64,000 bases of DNA from Rummeliibacillus sp. POC4. Lineage in GTDB: Bacteria; Bacillota; Bacilli; Bacillales_A; Planococcaceae. The stretch spans positions 1 to 64,000 of the forward strand of contig NZ_QWUA01000019.1 in the NCBI RefSeq assembly GCF_003576525.1, given 5' to 3'. Within the stretch, counting starts at the first letter, position 1. Each line of letters starts with the position of its first letter. Shown piece after piece: positions 54,037 through 62,529 of this stretch. The translations under genes and the position numbers were made by a program. The notes beneath the pieces are model-generated. The model made no database searches and had not been told where the DNA came from. It was given only the letters and a program-made list of their open reading frames with translations.

Positions 54037-55542
54037 TTGTTGAATATTATTGTTTTTTCATTGTATTTGATTTTTATATATTTTATTGGTTTTAAAGGAT
54101 ATCGACGTGTCAAAACGGCTGAGGATTTAATCGTGGCCGGTTGGAGTATGCCGTTATCTGTTGTAACTGGAAGTCTGATTGCAGCATTATTAGCTGCTCC
54201 ATTCTTCTTTGCTGCTGTCGGTTCAGGCTACACTAGTGGTGGATTTGAAGGATCTGCTACTATGGGTGGTCTAGGTACATGTATGATTTTAGGCGCATTA
54301 ATATGGACCAAACCTCTTAGAAGATTAAGAGGTTGGACATTAGCAGATTATTATGGTTTACGATATGGTAGTAAAAAATTAGGTGCCTATACAGGTATCG
54401 TAATGGCTATCGCATTTGGTGTTTTCAATGCTGGTGCATTAACTGTTGGTGGAACCTATATTATCCAAACCCTTTTACAAATTGATTTTTTACCAGCTGC
54501 TTTATTATTCGTATCTTTGACAGCTTTATATTCCGTTATAGGTGGTTTATGGGCAGTTGCATATACTGAAGTAGTACAAGGAACACTTGCGATTCTTGGA
54601 ATTTTAGGTATTTCGATTTTCATTATGTTCAATTATCATGACATTACATTTAACCCAGACTGGTGGAATATAAGTGAATTGTTCAATAAGGGTGGAGTAG
54701 AATTTTGGACGCTCTATTTAGTTTTAGCGCTTGGTGATATTCCAGCTGTAGATTTAGGACAAAGGGTAGCTGCTGCAAAAAGTCCAAGAGTAGCACAAAA
54801 AAGTATGATTATCGCAGGGATTGTCATTATAGCTATCAGTTGGATGCCTGGAATGTTAGGAGAAGCTTTTAAAACAATTTATCCTAATAGCAAAAATCCT
54901 GAAACACTTATGTTAGCATTCGCGCAAGGTTACTTCCCACCATTATTGTCAGCTATATTCTTAACAGCGATGGCTGCTATGGGTATGTCAACTGTTGCCG
55001 CTTGTTACGTTGCTACTTCAGGGATTGTGACGAAAAACATTTATCTCGATTTTATCAATAAGAACCCAGACTCAAAAAAATTATTATTATTCTCTAGAAT
55101 TATGATTCTATTAAGTGCTGTATTAGGCTTTATATTAGCTGTTAGTGCACAAAAAGTAATCGATTTAGCTTATTTAGCTTGGGATATAATCTTTGTTACG
55201 ATATTCTGGCCAATTGTTCTTGGACCTTTCTGGAAGCGTGTAAGTACACCGGCTGTTTGGGCAAGTATTACTGCTGGACTTGCCTATTATATTATTACAT
55301 CACTTACACATGTTCCTGGACCAAAAGTTGAATCAGATGGATTTATCGGGTTGTTAAGTGAGTTATGGCTCGTACCTGGATTTTCAGGTGTTGTCATATC
55401 AGGAATTACAATCGTTGTAGTGAGTCTCATCATACCTCCTTCACAACACGTTCTCCACATGCATAAAATCGAGCGAGATGAATCATTGGATGAAGTAGGA
55501 AGTAAAGATGAAATAGAAGAATTAAAAAAAGCTACAAACTAA
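54037..55542 (+). CDS. Sodium:solute symporter (SSS family)
   Basis: A 501-residue membrane transporter with 13 likely helices. SSS features are YFIGFKGYRRVKTAEDLIVA, LRRLRGWTLADYYGLRYGSK, GGLWAVAYTEVVQGTLAI, DIPAVDLGQRVAAAKSPRVA, and MAAMGMSTVAACYVATSGIV. It probably imports an organic anion or sugar-type substrate with Na+. The ATG at 54031 has only two bases to the AAGGAG site, so translation more likely starts at the TTG at 54037. It is the last gene of the chemoreceptor-SDR-symporter operon, ended by a long terminator. Confidence 0.9.
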   Translation: MLNIIVFSLYLIFIYFIGFKGYRRVKTAEDLIVAGWSMPLSVVTGSLIAALLAAPFFFAAVGSGYTSGGFEGSATMGGLGTCMILGALIWTKPLRRLRGWTLADYYGLRYGSKKLGAYTGIVMAIAFGVFNAGALTVGGTYIIQTLLQIDFLPAALLFVSLTALYSVIGGLWAVAYTEVVQGTLAILGILGISIFIMFNYHDITFNPDWWNISELFNKGGVEFWTLYLVLALGDIPAVDLGQRVAAAKSPRVAQKSMIIAGIVIIAISWMPGMLGEAFKTIYPNSKNPETLMLAFAQGYFPPLLSAIFLTAMAAMGMSTVAACYVATSGIVTKNIYLDFINKNPDSKKLLLFSRIMILLSAVLGFILAVSAQKVIDLAYLAWDIIFVTIFWPIVLGPFWKRVSTPAVWASITAGLAYYIITSLTHVPGPKVESDGFIGLLSELWLVPGFSGVVISGITIVVVSLIIPPSQHVLHMHKIERDESLDEVGSKDEIEELKKATN

Positions 55543-55583
55543 TTAGATAACAAATTATTCTATTTTCGTAGATAATACAGAAA

Positions 55584-55638
55584 CATACGACTTAATGAAA
55601 CTAGATAAAATATAGTTTTCGTTAAGTCGTATTTTTAT
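55584..55638 (+). terminator. Terminator of the symporter operon
   Basis: CATACGACTTAATGAAACTA pairs with TAGTTTTCGTTAAGTCGTAT (mismatches tolerated), followed by T residues. Confidence 0.85.
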
Positions 55639-55783
55639 TTATAGAAATTCGATTGTTATAAGAAGTAAGATAAAAATCAATATAAAACTAAGTGCTAGTA
55701 ATTCAGGGATTTTCCCTGCTCTTTTTTTATGGTACGATAGTTAAAGTTTAAGCTAGATACAACTTTTGGAGGGTACTGGTTTT

Positions 55784-56629
55784 ATGAAAAAGGTCGCGGT
55801 AATACAGGATTTATCATCTTTTGGAAGATGTTCATTAACAGCTGCTATTCCCGTTCTTTCGGTAATGGGTACGCAAGTCTGTCCTTTGCCAACTGCTATA
55901 TTGTCTGCACAAACTGGTTATGCAAGTTTTTTTTGCGAAGATTTTACAGATAAAATGCATTACTTTGAGGATGAATGGAACAAGATGGATGTAACGTTTG
56001 AGGGCATCTACACAGGCTTTGTAACAGGCAAAAAGCAGATTAATAATATTTTTCACTTTTTAGATACATTTCAAACTAAAGAAACAAGTTTACTGGTGGA
56101 TCCGGTAATGGGTGATATGGGCATAGCATATAAGTTTTTTACAGATGAATTGCTAGGGCAAATGCGGGAGCTTGTGAAATATGCTGATGTAATCACTCCG
56201 AACGTGACAGAATGTTGTCTATTAACGGGATTATCTTATGATAAGTTACATAGTTATTCGAATAAAAAGGATTTTATCAAAGCTATAGAGGAAGCCGGCA
56301 AGATGTTACAGCAAGAAACAGGTGCCAAAGTCATTATCACGGGAGTTAATCCTCCGATAAACCTTAATGAGAAGTTAATAGGAAATATGTACTTAGATGG
56401 AAGTAAGACATTTTATGATGCCATCCCGTATAATGGTGAAAGTTATTCTGGCACAGGAGATTTATTTGCATCAGTCATTATGGGGGGCATGATGCGAGGG
56501 GATGATTTAAGAAAATCAGTTCAACTTGCAGAAAGTTTTCTAAATGCTGCCATCAGCGATACTTCCTTGGAACAAACCCCAAAAGAAGCAGGCGTTAACT
56601 TCGAAAAATACTTAAGAATGTTGTTGTAA
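55784..56629 (+). CDS. Pyridoxamine/pyridoxal kinase (PdxY-like, ribokinase superfamily)
   Basis: A 281-residue kinase that phosphorylates B6 vitamers. It starts KKVAVIQDLSSFGRCSLTAA, has TGFVTGKKQI, LLVDPVMGDMG, and DVITPNVTECCLLTGL, and ends with the anion hole GESYSGTGDLFASVIMGGM, all as in PdxY/PdxK. The GGAGGG ribosome binding site lies before this ATG; an earlier GTG/TTG-type extension overlaps it. It faces a convergent gene for an ECF-transporter S component that may import the vitamer, so the two may form a salvage pair. Confidence 0.9.
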   Translation: MKKVAVIQDLSSFGRCSLTAAIPVLSVMGTQVCPLPTAILSAQTGYASFFCEDFTDKMHYFEDEWNKMDVTFEGIYTGFVTGKKQINNIFHFLDTFQTKETSLLVDPVMGDMGIAYKFFTDELLGQMRELVKYADVITPNVTECCLLTGLSYDKLHSYSNKKDFIKAIEEAGKMLQQETGAKVIITGVNPPINLNEKLIGNMYLDGSKTFYDAIPYNGESYSGTGDLFASVIMGGMMRGDDLRKSVQLAESFLNAAISDTSLEQTPKEAGVNFEKYLRMLL

Positions 56630-56659
56630 AAGTATATAGGATTTTGATTTTAAAGGATG

Positions 56660-56700
56660 AAAAAAGTGCTAAAGAGTAAATTCTTTGGCACTTTTCTATT
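56660..56700. terminator. Bidirectional terminator between the B6 kinase and ECF S-component genes
   Basis: AAAAAGTGCTAAAGA pairs with TCTTTGGCACTTTT; A-rich on one side and T-rich on the other. Confidence 0.8.
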
Positions 56701-56702
56701 TT

Positions 56703-57242
56703 TTATTGAAAAGCTTTTATTTTTTTCAAAAAGGCACAAACTGGAATAGATATGATGAGCCCTAATATATTTTGAACAAGATCTCCAGGGATAGAGGCCA
56801 TTGGTTGTATCCAATTACCATATAGAATGCCTTCTCCAATATAATAGACAGCAATCATAGGTGGCATTGAAACGATAGAAGCGAGTATATTAATAGCAAT
56901 ATGGTTTCCTTTACGTCCATTAGACCAAGCGATTTTTCCTGCTATGTATCCTTGTAATCCCCGAGAGATAAAAGTAATAGGAGCCCACAATGTCCAACCA
57001 GAAACTAAGTCGAATATGCCCATCCCAAATGCTCCAGCAATAGCACCGGTTTTTGGACCAAATAGAATAGATACGATCAATAGCATAGCTGTACCAAGAT
57101 GAACCAAACCACCATTTGCTGCAATTGGTAGTTTAATATTTAACATCATTGTTGCAACGAATACAAGTGCAATACACATTGCACTAAGGATTAATTCAAA
57201 AGTACGTGTTTTGTTGTAGGTATGATTTGCTGCTTTATGCAT
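56703..57242 (-). CDS. ECF transporter S component (possible pyridoxine-type, PdxU-like)
   Basis: A 179-residue integral membrane protein with five to six helices and the S-component hallmarks: a basic start, FVATMMLNIKLPIAANGGLV, HLGTAMLLIVSILFGPKTGA, GAFGMGIFDLVSGWTLWAPI and FISRGLQGYIAGKI. It binds a vitamin and works with a shared EcfAAT module encoded elsewhere. The neighbouring B6 kinase makes pyridoxine the best guess; HMP or another vitamin is possible. AAAGGAGGGG lies six bases before the ATG. Its promoter region and first codons are duplicated at 59154-59335. Confidence 0.82.
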   Translation of the reverse strand: MHKAANHTYNKTRTFELILSAMCIALVFVATMMLNIKLPIAANGGLVHLGTAMLLIVSILFGPKTGAIAGAFGMGIFDLVSGWTLWAPITFISRGLQGYIAGKIAWSNGRKGNHIAINILASIVSMPPMIAVYYIGEGILYGNWIQPMASIPGDLVQNILGLIISIPVCAFLKKIKAFQ

Positions 57243-57403
57243 AATAATCCCCTCCTTTGTGGATATCAGGAAATAGTCACATACAAACTGATTACTAGTT
57301 TCCAGAAATCTAATTTGATAATGTGTTTCCTTAATTACACATTACATTAACAGAGGATTGACTATTATAAAAGTATCAATTTTATAAAAAATGTAGTGGT
57401 CAG
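57221..57403 (-). repeat. Direct repeat, copy 1: promoter region and first codons of the ECF S-component gene
   Basis: This 183-base block covers the first about seven codons, the ribosome binding site and upstream DNA. Copy 2 at 59154-59335 is close to 90 percent identical by eye, in the same orientation. Confidence 0.85.
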
Positions 57404-57645
57404 AGTTTTTGAAGAATTAGAAAATGTTTTGAGGAGTGGGGTTTTTCAGCTATAGAAAAAATAATCGATAATCTACTAAATAAAATAGCAAATCAATTAC
57501 AATCTGAACGGACATTGCCTAGAACAAATGAATAATTTTTTAAAAACGACTTAATCTCTAGGTCGTTTTTTATATATTTTTATAAAAATTATTAAAATTA
57601 TGATAAAATACGTTTATACATAATAATTTCCGGAGGTTATTACAT
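57404..57645. other. Intergenic region with a coding-like remnant and a terminator
   Basis: An open stretch with protein-like composition (FSAIEKIIDNLLNKIANQL then QSERTLPRTNE, about 57438-57534) has no start codon or ribosome binding site and may be the tail of a lost gene. It is followed by a hairpin at 57542-57571. Confidence 0.35.
57542..57571 (+). terminator. Terminator-like hairpin
   Basis: AAAACGAC pairs with GTCGTTTT around a short loop, with a T-run; it follows a coding-like remnant rather than an intact gene. Confidence 0.65.
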
Positions 57646-58839
57646 ATGAGAAAAAAATGGATCATGCTTTCATCAGCAATGATTGGGATGAGTATCCTCT
57701 TGCTAACCAATCAGCAAGGTGTAAAGGCGGCAACAACTGAAGAAATGACTATTGCTTATCAAAAACATTTAGCAGATGAAAAAATAGCACAAGAAGTAGT
57801 GCATTATGTAGCAAAACTTTATAAGTTTAAATATGAAGTAACCGATATCATTGATGAAGAAAAAGTAAGTAGTGCACGTGAAATGTATACGAATTTAACG
57901 CCAAGTCAGATGGCGATAGCGAAAAAAAACGGTGCCTCTTTCATGCTGAGACAATGTGAAGAAAGAGTTCAAATCCAGCAAGAGGCGAATGTTTTTAAAG
58001 CTTATGTAGACAGTATTGATATCAATTCATACCGCGCATTAGGGCAATTGAATCAGGCCTACAGCGATTTTGTACAGCTTAGTTCGGCTGCAGAGGAATT
58101 GGCTGAAGCGAGCTACGAGCAAGCAAAAGCAATGGAGGTTACGGTTAATCAAAATAGGGTTAAACGTGTTGAAAACCTGATTATAGAAGCGGGAACAGAT
58201 GAGTCGCTTGTCTGGAAAGCCCGTCAACAATACTCCATTCTTACAGATAAACAAAAAGAGATGTTCAATCCTGACTTCGTAACAAAACTTGAGAAAGCTG
58301 AAGCGCAAATTAAATTTGAAGAACCAATTCACCAATTTGAATCCGTTGCAGATGAACTGTATATGTTTATAGAAGATGGTGATTATCAAGAACGTGTAAA
58401 GGAAGCCCGTCAGTATTATAACGCATTAACTTCAGAACAAAAGGCAGTTGCTAAAAAAAGTTATAAAAAACTTCTAACAAATGAGCAAACTGTAAAAGAT
58501 CAAAAAGCAGCGGCAAACGTTGATAAAGCCATCCGAAACATTAGATTTAGCACATCGAAAAACTATAAATCAACTGTTAAAAAGGTACGATCTCAATATG
58601 ATAAACTAACAAAAGCTCAAAAAAAATTCCTTATTTATAAAGAGGTATTAACAGATCACGAAAAAACGATTGATATGAGAGCAGCAGGTGACGTGGCGAA
58701 TGATATGGAAAAAATCAACCGCCGATCATCGAAAGCACAAATTAAAAAAGTAAATACTGCATACAAAAAACTTACGACCAAACAAAAGAAATATATACCT
58801 AAAAAAACGTACCAACACTTTAAAACCTTTTTGAAATAG
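57646..58839 (+). CDS. Secreted helical repeat protein (397 aa), unknown function
   Basis: Exported protein with a classical signal peptide (MRKKWIMLSSAMIGMSILLL then cleavage near VKAAT). The mature part has five copies of a helical unit with the pattern V-x-x-A-R-x-x-Y-x-x-L-T-x-x-Q-K: AREMYTNLTPSQM (about 77), ARQQYSILTDKQK (about 195), ARQYYNALTSEQK (about 253), VRSQYDKLTKAQK (about 310) and VNTAYKKLTTKQK (about 365). Similar units occur in Bacillales S-layer and surface proteins. It has no anchor motif. CGGAGG precedes the ATG. It lies between the two copies of the ECF promoter repeat. Confidence 0.8.
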   Translation: MRKKWIMLSSAMIGMSILLLTNQQGVKAATTEEMTIAYQKHLADEKIAQEVVHYVAKLYKFKYEVTDIIDEEKVSSAREMYTNLTPSQMAIAKKNGASFMLRQCEERVQIQQEANVFKAYVDSIDINSYRALGQLNQAYSDFVQLSSAAEELAEASYEQAKAMEVTVNQNRVKRVENLIIEAGTDESLVWKARQQYSILTDKQKEMFNPDFVTKLEKAEAQIKFEEPIHQFESVADELYMFIEDGDYQERVKEARQYYNALTSEQKAVAKKSYKKLLTNEQTVKDQKAAANVDKAIRNIRFSTSKNYKSTVKKVRSQYDKLTKAQKKFLIYKEVLTDHEKTIDMRAAGDVANDMEKINRRSSKAQIKKVNTAYKKLTTKQKKYIPKKTYQHFKTFLK

Positions 58840-58926
58840 TTAATGAATTAGCTTCAGTAGTTGTTTTTTCTAATTAGAAACAAGGATTGCAAGTATTGTT
58901 TTTCAAATCGTAAGTTAATAATAATC

Positions 58927-58959
58927 TAAAAAAGCTGTGCAATTCTGCACAGCTTTTTC
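58927..58959. terminator. Bidirectional terminator after the secreted repeat protein gene
   Basis: AAAAAGCTGTGCA pairs with TGCACAGCTTTTT around a short loop. Confidence 0.85.
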
Positions 58960-58965
58960 CATCTA

Positions 58966-59175
58966 TTAATCGTTCAACGAAAAGTTCAGTTTCATCCTCT
59001 TCGTACCGACCCCTACCATGTCACCTAATAACTTATTGGTGTTTTTAAAACAAATATCTGCAAATTGTTCGTTTACTTGTTCTAAATATGATTGAATATC
59101 AGCTTGTTTCATTGCTTCTTGGTCGGCGTTCATTTGAATGAAGCGACAATAAGTATGACTTGCTGCTTATTGCAT
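58966..59175 (-). pseudogene. Chimeric remnant: duplicated ECF S-component start fused in frame to another coding fragment
   Basis: Seventy codons. The first nine (ATG CAA TAA GCA GCA AGT CAT ACT TAT) match the start of the ECF S-component gene but have a stop at codon 3. They continue in frame into an unrelated protein-like segment (CRFIQMNADQEAMKQADIQS then YLEQVNEQFADICFKNTNKL and LGDMVGVGTKRMKLNFSLND). A possible internal start is the ATG at 59133 (55 codons), but no ribosome binding site precedes it. The second fragment is not recognised. It looks like a recombination product that has decayed. Confidence 0.5.
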
Positions 59176-59335
59176 AATAATACCCTCCTTTTTAGATATC
59201 GGGAAATAGTTACATACAAACAGATTACTAGTCTCCAGAAATCTAATTTGATAATGTGTTTTCTTAATTACAAACTACCTTAACAGAGGATTGACTGTTA
59301 TAAAAGTATCAATTTTATAAAAATGTAGTGGTCAG
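59154..59335 (-). repeat. Direct repeat, copy 2 of the ECF S-component promoter region
   Basis: Matches 57221-57403 with scattered changes, including the ribosome binding site (AAGGAGGG) and the upstream TTTACTTATTTCC-type region. It drives only a remnant gene. Confidence 0.85.
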
Positions 59336-59350
59336 TTTAAAATATAAAAG

Positions 59351-59408
59351 AAAAGCCCTTCATAAAGCTGATAAATCAGTTCTATGGAAGGGCTTCTTTT
59401 TATTTTTT
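59351..59408. terminator. Terminator downstream of the GntP permease gene
   Basis: AAGCCCTTCATA pairs with TATGGAAGGGCTT with a second inner stem (GCTGAT/ATCAGT); T-rich on both strands. Confidence 0.75.
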
Positions 59409-59467
59409 GAATAGTCTAGGTTATATTACTAATTTCCGTATTATTTGAACGGAGTGGCACCTAAAAA

Positions 59468-60784
59468 TTAAAAGATTGAAAATAATATAATCGCCAGTAC
59501 AGATCCTAATATAGGAATAATGACGGTTAGCGCGCCAAAAGCAGGATAGGCATCTTTATATGACTCTTGTGCAATAGAATGAATTGTTGTGACAACATAG
59601 CCACTATGAGGTAGTGTATCTAGAGAACCAGAAGAGATTGCCACTACTCGATGTAAAGCCTCTGGGTCAACCCCCATATCTAAATAATGCGGTGCAATTA
59701 AAGGCAATGCGATTGCTTGGCCACCAGAAGAGGAGCCAGTTAAGCCTGCTAAAACAGCAATAGCTAATGCGCCACCTACTAATGGACTTCCCGGTATATT
59801 AGTCATAAAATCTACCGCTGCCAAAAAAGCGGGTGTTTCCTTTACGATACCCCCAAATCCTACAATAGCAGCAGTATTGGCAATAGCTATTACAGCGCCA
59901 AGTCCTCCTTCTGAAATCGCTTTCTGTCTATTCTGCATATATTTGTAACTTACTAAATATGTAGTTAATATTCCTCCGATTAAAGCGATAATTAGTGCAG
60001 ATGTTCCTATAGAGTTATGGAAGATAAATGAGAAGAGTAAGACCACTAATAATGGTGTCATACTCAATAAAGGATGAGGTAGTTGACGATCGTTAACTTC
60101 ATTTATTTTATCAAATTCTTTTGCTACGAATCTTTCGCCTTTTTCCATAGCCTTTGACATCATTCGTTTTAGCCACCAAAAACCAAATGTTGCCATAACA
60201 ATAGAAACAACTAAACTAACTTCCCATCCGGCATATGGTGTCGTGTTTAGATAAGAAATAGGAATCCAATTTTGAATTTCAGGAGATCCCGCTGAAGTCA
60301 TTGTAAAGGTAACAGAACCGAGAGCTAATGTGGCAGGTATAAATCGTCTAGGGATGTCCGCTTGTTTAAATAGACTTAATGCCATTGGAAAGACGGAGAA
60401 TGCAACGATAAATAAACTAACACCTCCATAAGTTAAGACAGCACATGCAATGACAACAGATAACGCAGCATATTTGACTCCTATCTTTTCAACAATCCAT
60501 TTGGAGACACTATCTGCTGCGCCACTATCTTCCATGACTTTACCGAATATAGCACCCGCTAAAAATATCAACCACCATGAACCGATAAAACCGGTAAATC
60601 CATTCATATAACTAGTAAGAAGATCAGGATTTCCTTCTTGTGCTAATTGAGGGAATAGTGAAATTTCACTGCAAACCGCAGCGATTAATGCAGCAATAGG
60701 AGCTGCAATTAGTATATTCACACCTCTAACTGTTAAATAAATTAATAATGCCAAACTACCAAATACACCTATAAATCCTAACAT
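59468..60784 (-). CDS. GntP family permease (gluconate/organic acid:H+ symporter type)
   Basis: A 438-residue membrane protein with 12 or more helices. GntP-type features are AGAIFGKVMEDSGAADSVSK, LTYGGVSLFIVAFSVFPMAL, TMTSAGSPEIQN, GLTGSSSGGQAIALPLIAPH and SSGSLDTLPHSGYVVT. The B. subtilis relative YxjC lies in a ketone-body gene cluster. AAAGGAGGT lies eight bases before this ATG; fifteen upstream codons are open but include the ribosome binding site. It is divergent from an acyl-CoA ligase/enoyl-CoA hydratase operon, so it may import a short carboxylic acid that those enzymes activate (inference). Confidence 0.85.
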   Translation of the reverse strand: MLGFIGVFGSLALLIYLTVRGVNILIAAPIAALIAAVCSEISLFPQLAQEGNPDLLTSYMNGFTGFIGSWWLIFLAGAIFGKVMEDSGAADSVSKWIVEKIGVKYAALSVVIACAVLTYGGVSLFIVAFSVFPMALSLFKQADIPRRFIPATLALGSVTFTMTSAGSPEIQNWIPISYLNTTPYAGWEVSLVVSIVMATFGFWWLKRMMSKAMEKGERFVAKEFDKINEVNDRQLPHPLLSMTPLLVVLLFSFIFHNSIGTSALIIALIGGILTTYLVSYKYMQNRQKAISEGGLGAVIAIANTAAIVGFGGIVKETPAFLAAVDFMTNIPGSPLVGGALAIAVLAGLTGSSSGGQAIALPLIAPHYLDMGVDPEALHRVVAISSGSLDTLPHSGYVVTTIHSIAQESYKDAYPAFGALTVIIPILGSVLAIILFSIF

Positions 60785-60954
60785 TTTTGCCGACCTCCTT
60801 TTGAATACAATATGCTGCCTTTTTTCCAAATAGTATAGAAAACAATGGTAGGGGCAAAAAATAATATTTTTGACTCTAAAATAATATAAATGATTTAGAA
60901 GCGTAAACAGATAGAATCACATCAGATTTTGATAAGAAAATAGGGGGTGTGGAA

Positions 60955-62529
60955 ATGGATATTGGTCATTTTACAAGGAGAATGTATATAGCCCCAGATG
61001 AACGATTAAAGCAAAAAACAGCGGTGCGTGAAGAATCTGGTCGTTCATGGAGTTTTCTAGATTTACATGAAAAATCCAATACTTATGCCAATCAGCTTTT
61101 GAAAATAGGTGTAAAAAAAGGAGATAGTGTAGGGATTCTTTTTTCCAATTGTTTAGAGTATTTTGCATTATACTTTGCTATAGGTAAAGTTGGCGCAATT
61201 GCTGTTCGTATTAATTTTAGACTTACGGCAAATGAACTTGAATATATTCTTAATGATTCTAAAACAAAAGTTCTTTGCTTTCATAATGAATTTAGTGAAA
61301 AAATAAATCCAATCCATGAAAAAATCTGTACTGAACGTTTTATTTGTCTTTCTAATAATGGAAAAATACCATCTTGGGCAGATGATTGGAATGTATTATC
61401 GAATGGATCGACTGAAGAAGTTGATAATGTTCCAATTTCTATAAATGATCCAGTTATGCTTATGTATACATCTGGGACAACTGGAAGACCTAAAGGGGCA
61501 CTGTGGACACATAATACAACTTTTTGGTTTTCAATAATTCAAATAATGCAATGGGGATTTACAGGAAATGAAATAGCCATGACTACAGGGCCATTGTATC
61601 ATGTTGGTGCAATGGAGGATTTAGCCTTGCCCGTTCTATTAATGGGAGGCACAGTCATCATTACCAAAAGTAGAGGATTCGAAATAGAACGTGTGCTCAA
61701 AGTAATTGAGAAAGAAAAGGTGACTGACTGCTTTTTGTTTCCATTTATGATTTATGACATGTTAAATTTGCCAAACTTATCATATTATCAGTTAGCATAT
61801 TTAAAAACAATTTATACTGGTGGAGACCCTTTGATGCCTTGGGCTATAGAAAAAATATATCGTCATTATCCGCAAGTTGGAATTGTACAAGTGTATGGTT
61901 TAACGGAAGGACAGCCAATTGCTACTTCTTTGAACTCGAAGCACTCCATAAAGAAAAGTAAAACCGTCGGAACGCCACTACCACTAACGGAAGTCCGTGT
62001 AATGAAAGAAGATGGAAGTGAGGCTTTGCCAGGTGAGGTAGGAGAAATTTGGATTAAAAGTCCTGGTGTTTCAGAAGGATATTGGGAAAAGCCCGAAGCA
62101 ACAGCGGAATCATTTTGTAATGGTTGGTGTAAAACAGGGGATCTAGGTAAGTTTGATGAAGATGGTTTTTTATCAGTAGCAGGCCGTAAAAAAGATATGA
62201 TTCGAAGTGGTGGAGAAAATATTTATGCAGCAGAGATTGAAGATGTCTTATATCGACATGAAGCGGTAAAAGATGTAGCTGTGATTGGGATACCTGACAA
62301 AAAATATATTGAAGCTGTATGTGCAGTGATTGTGTTAAAAGGGGATAGTAAGATATTAGAAGAAGAGTTAATCCAATATAGTAAGCAGTTTTTAGCAAGT
62401 TATAAAACGCCTAAAAAAGTTATTTTTGTAGATGACATTCCACGTACACCTTCTGGAAAGGTGAAAAAGTTTGTATTACGTGATATGTATAGCAATTGCA
62501 AACAAGAGGAGGACTTTTATGGAGTATAA
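60955..62529 (+). CDS. Acyl-CoA synthetase (AMP-forming, ANL superfamily)
   Basis: A 524-residue adenylating ligase that activates a carboxylic acid as acyl-AMP and then acyl-CoA. The core motifs are LMYTSGTTGRPKGALWTH (P-loop), VQVYGLTEGQP (A5), GWCKTGDLGKFDEDGFLSVA (A7), GRKKDMIRSGGENIYAAEIE (A8) and the catalytic lysine in TPSGKVKKFVLRD (A10). The GGGGGTG site lies five bases before the ATG; an upstream GTG overlaps it. It overlaps the next gene by 11 bases. The substrate is unknown; fatty, aryl or short-chain acids fit. Confidence 0.9.
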   Translation: MDIGHFTRRMYIAPDERLKQKTAVREESGRSWSFLDLHEKSNTYANQLLKIGVKKGDSVGILFSNCLEYFALYFAIGKVGAIAVRINFRLTANELEYILNDSKTKVLCFHNEFSEKINPIHEKICTERFICLSNNGKIPSWADDWNVLSNGSTEEVDNVPISINDPVMLMYTSGTTGRPKGALWTHNTTFWFSIIQIMQWGFTGNEIAMTTGPLYHVGAMEDLALPVLLMGGTVIITKSRGFEIERVLKVIEKEKVTDCFLFPFMIYDMLNLPNLSYYQLAYLKTIYTGGDPLMPWAIEKIYRHYPQVGIVQVYGLTEGQPIATSLNSKHSIKKSKTVGTPLPLTEVRVMKEDGSEALPGEVGEIWIKSPGVSEGYWEKPEATAESFCNGWCKTGDLGKFDEDGFLSVAGRKKDMIRSGGENIYAAEIEDVLYRHEAVKDVAVIGIPDKKYIEAVCAVIVLKGDSKILEEELIQYSKQFLASYKTPKKVIFVDDIPRTPSGKVKKFVLRDMYSNCKQEEDFYGV

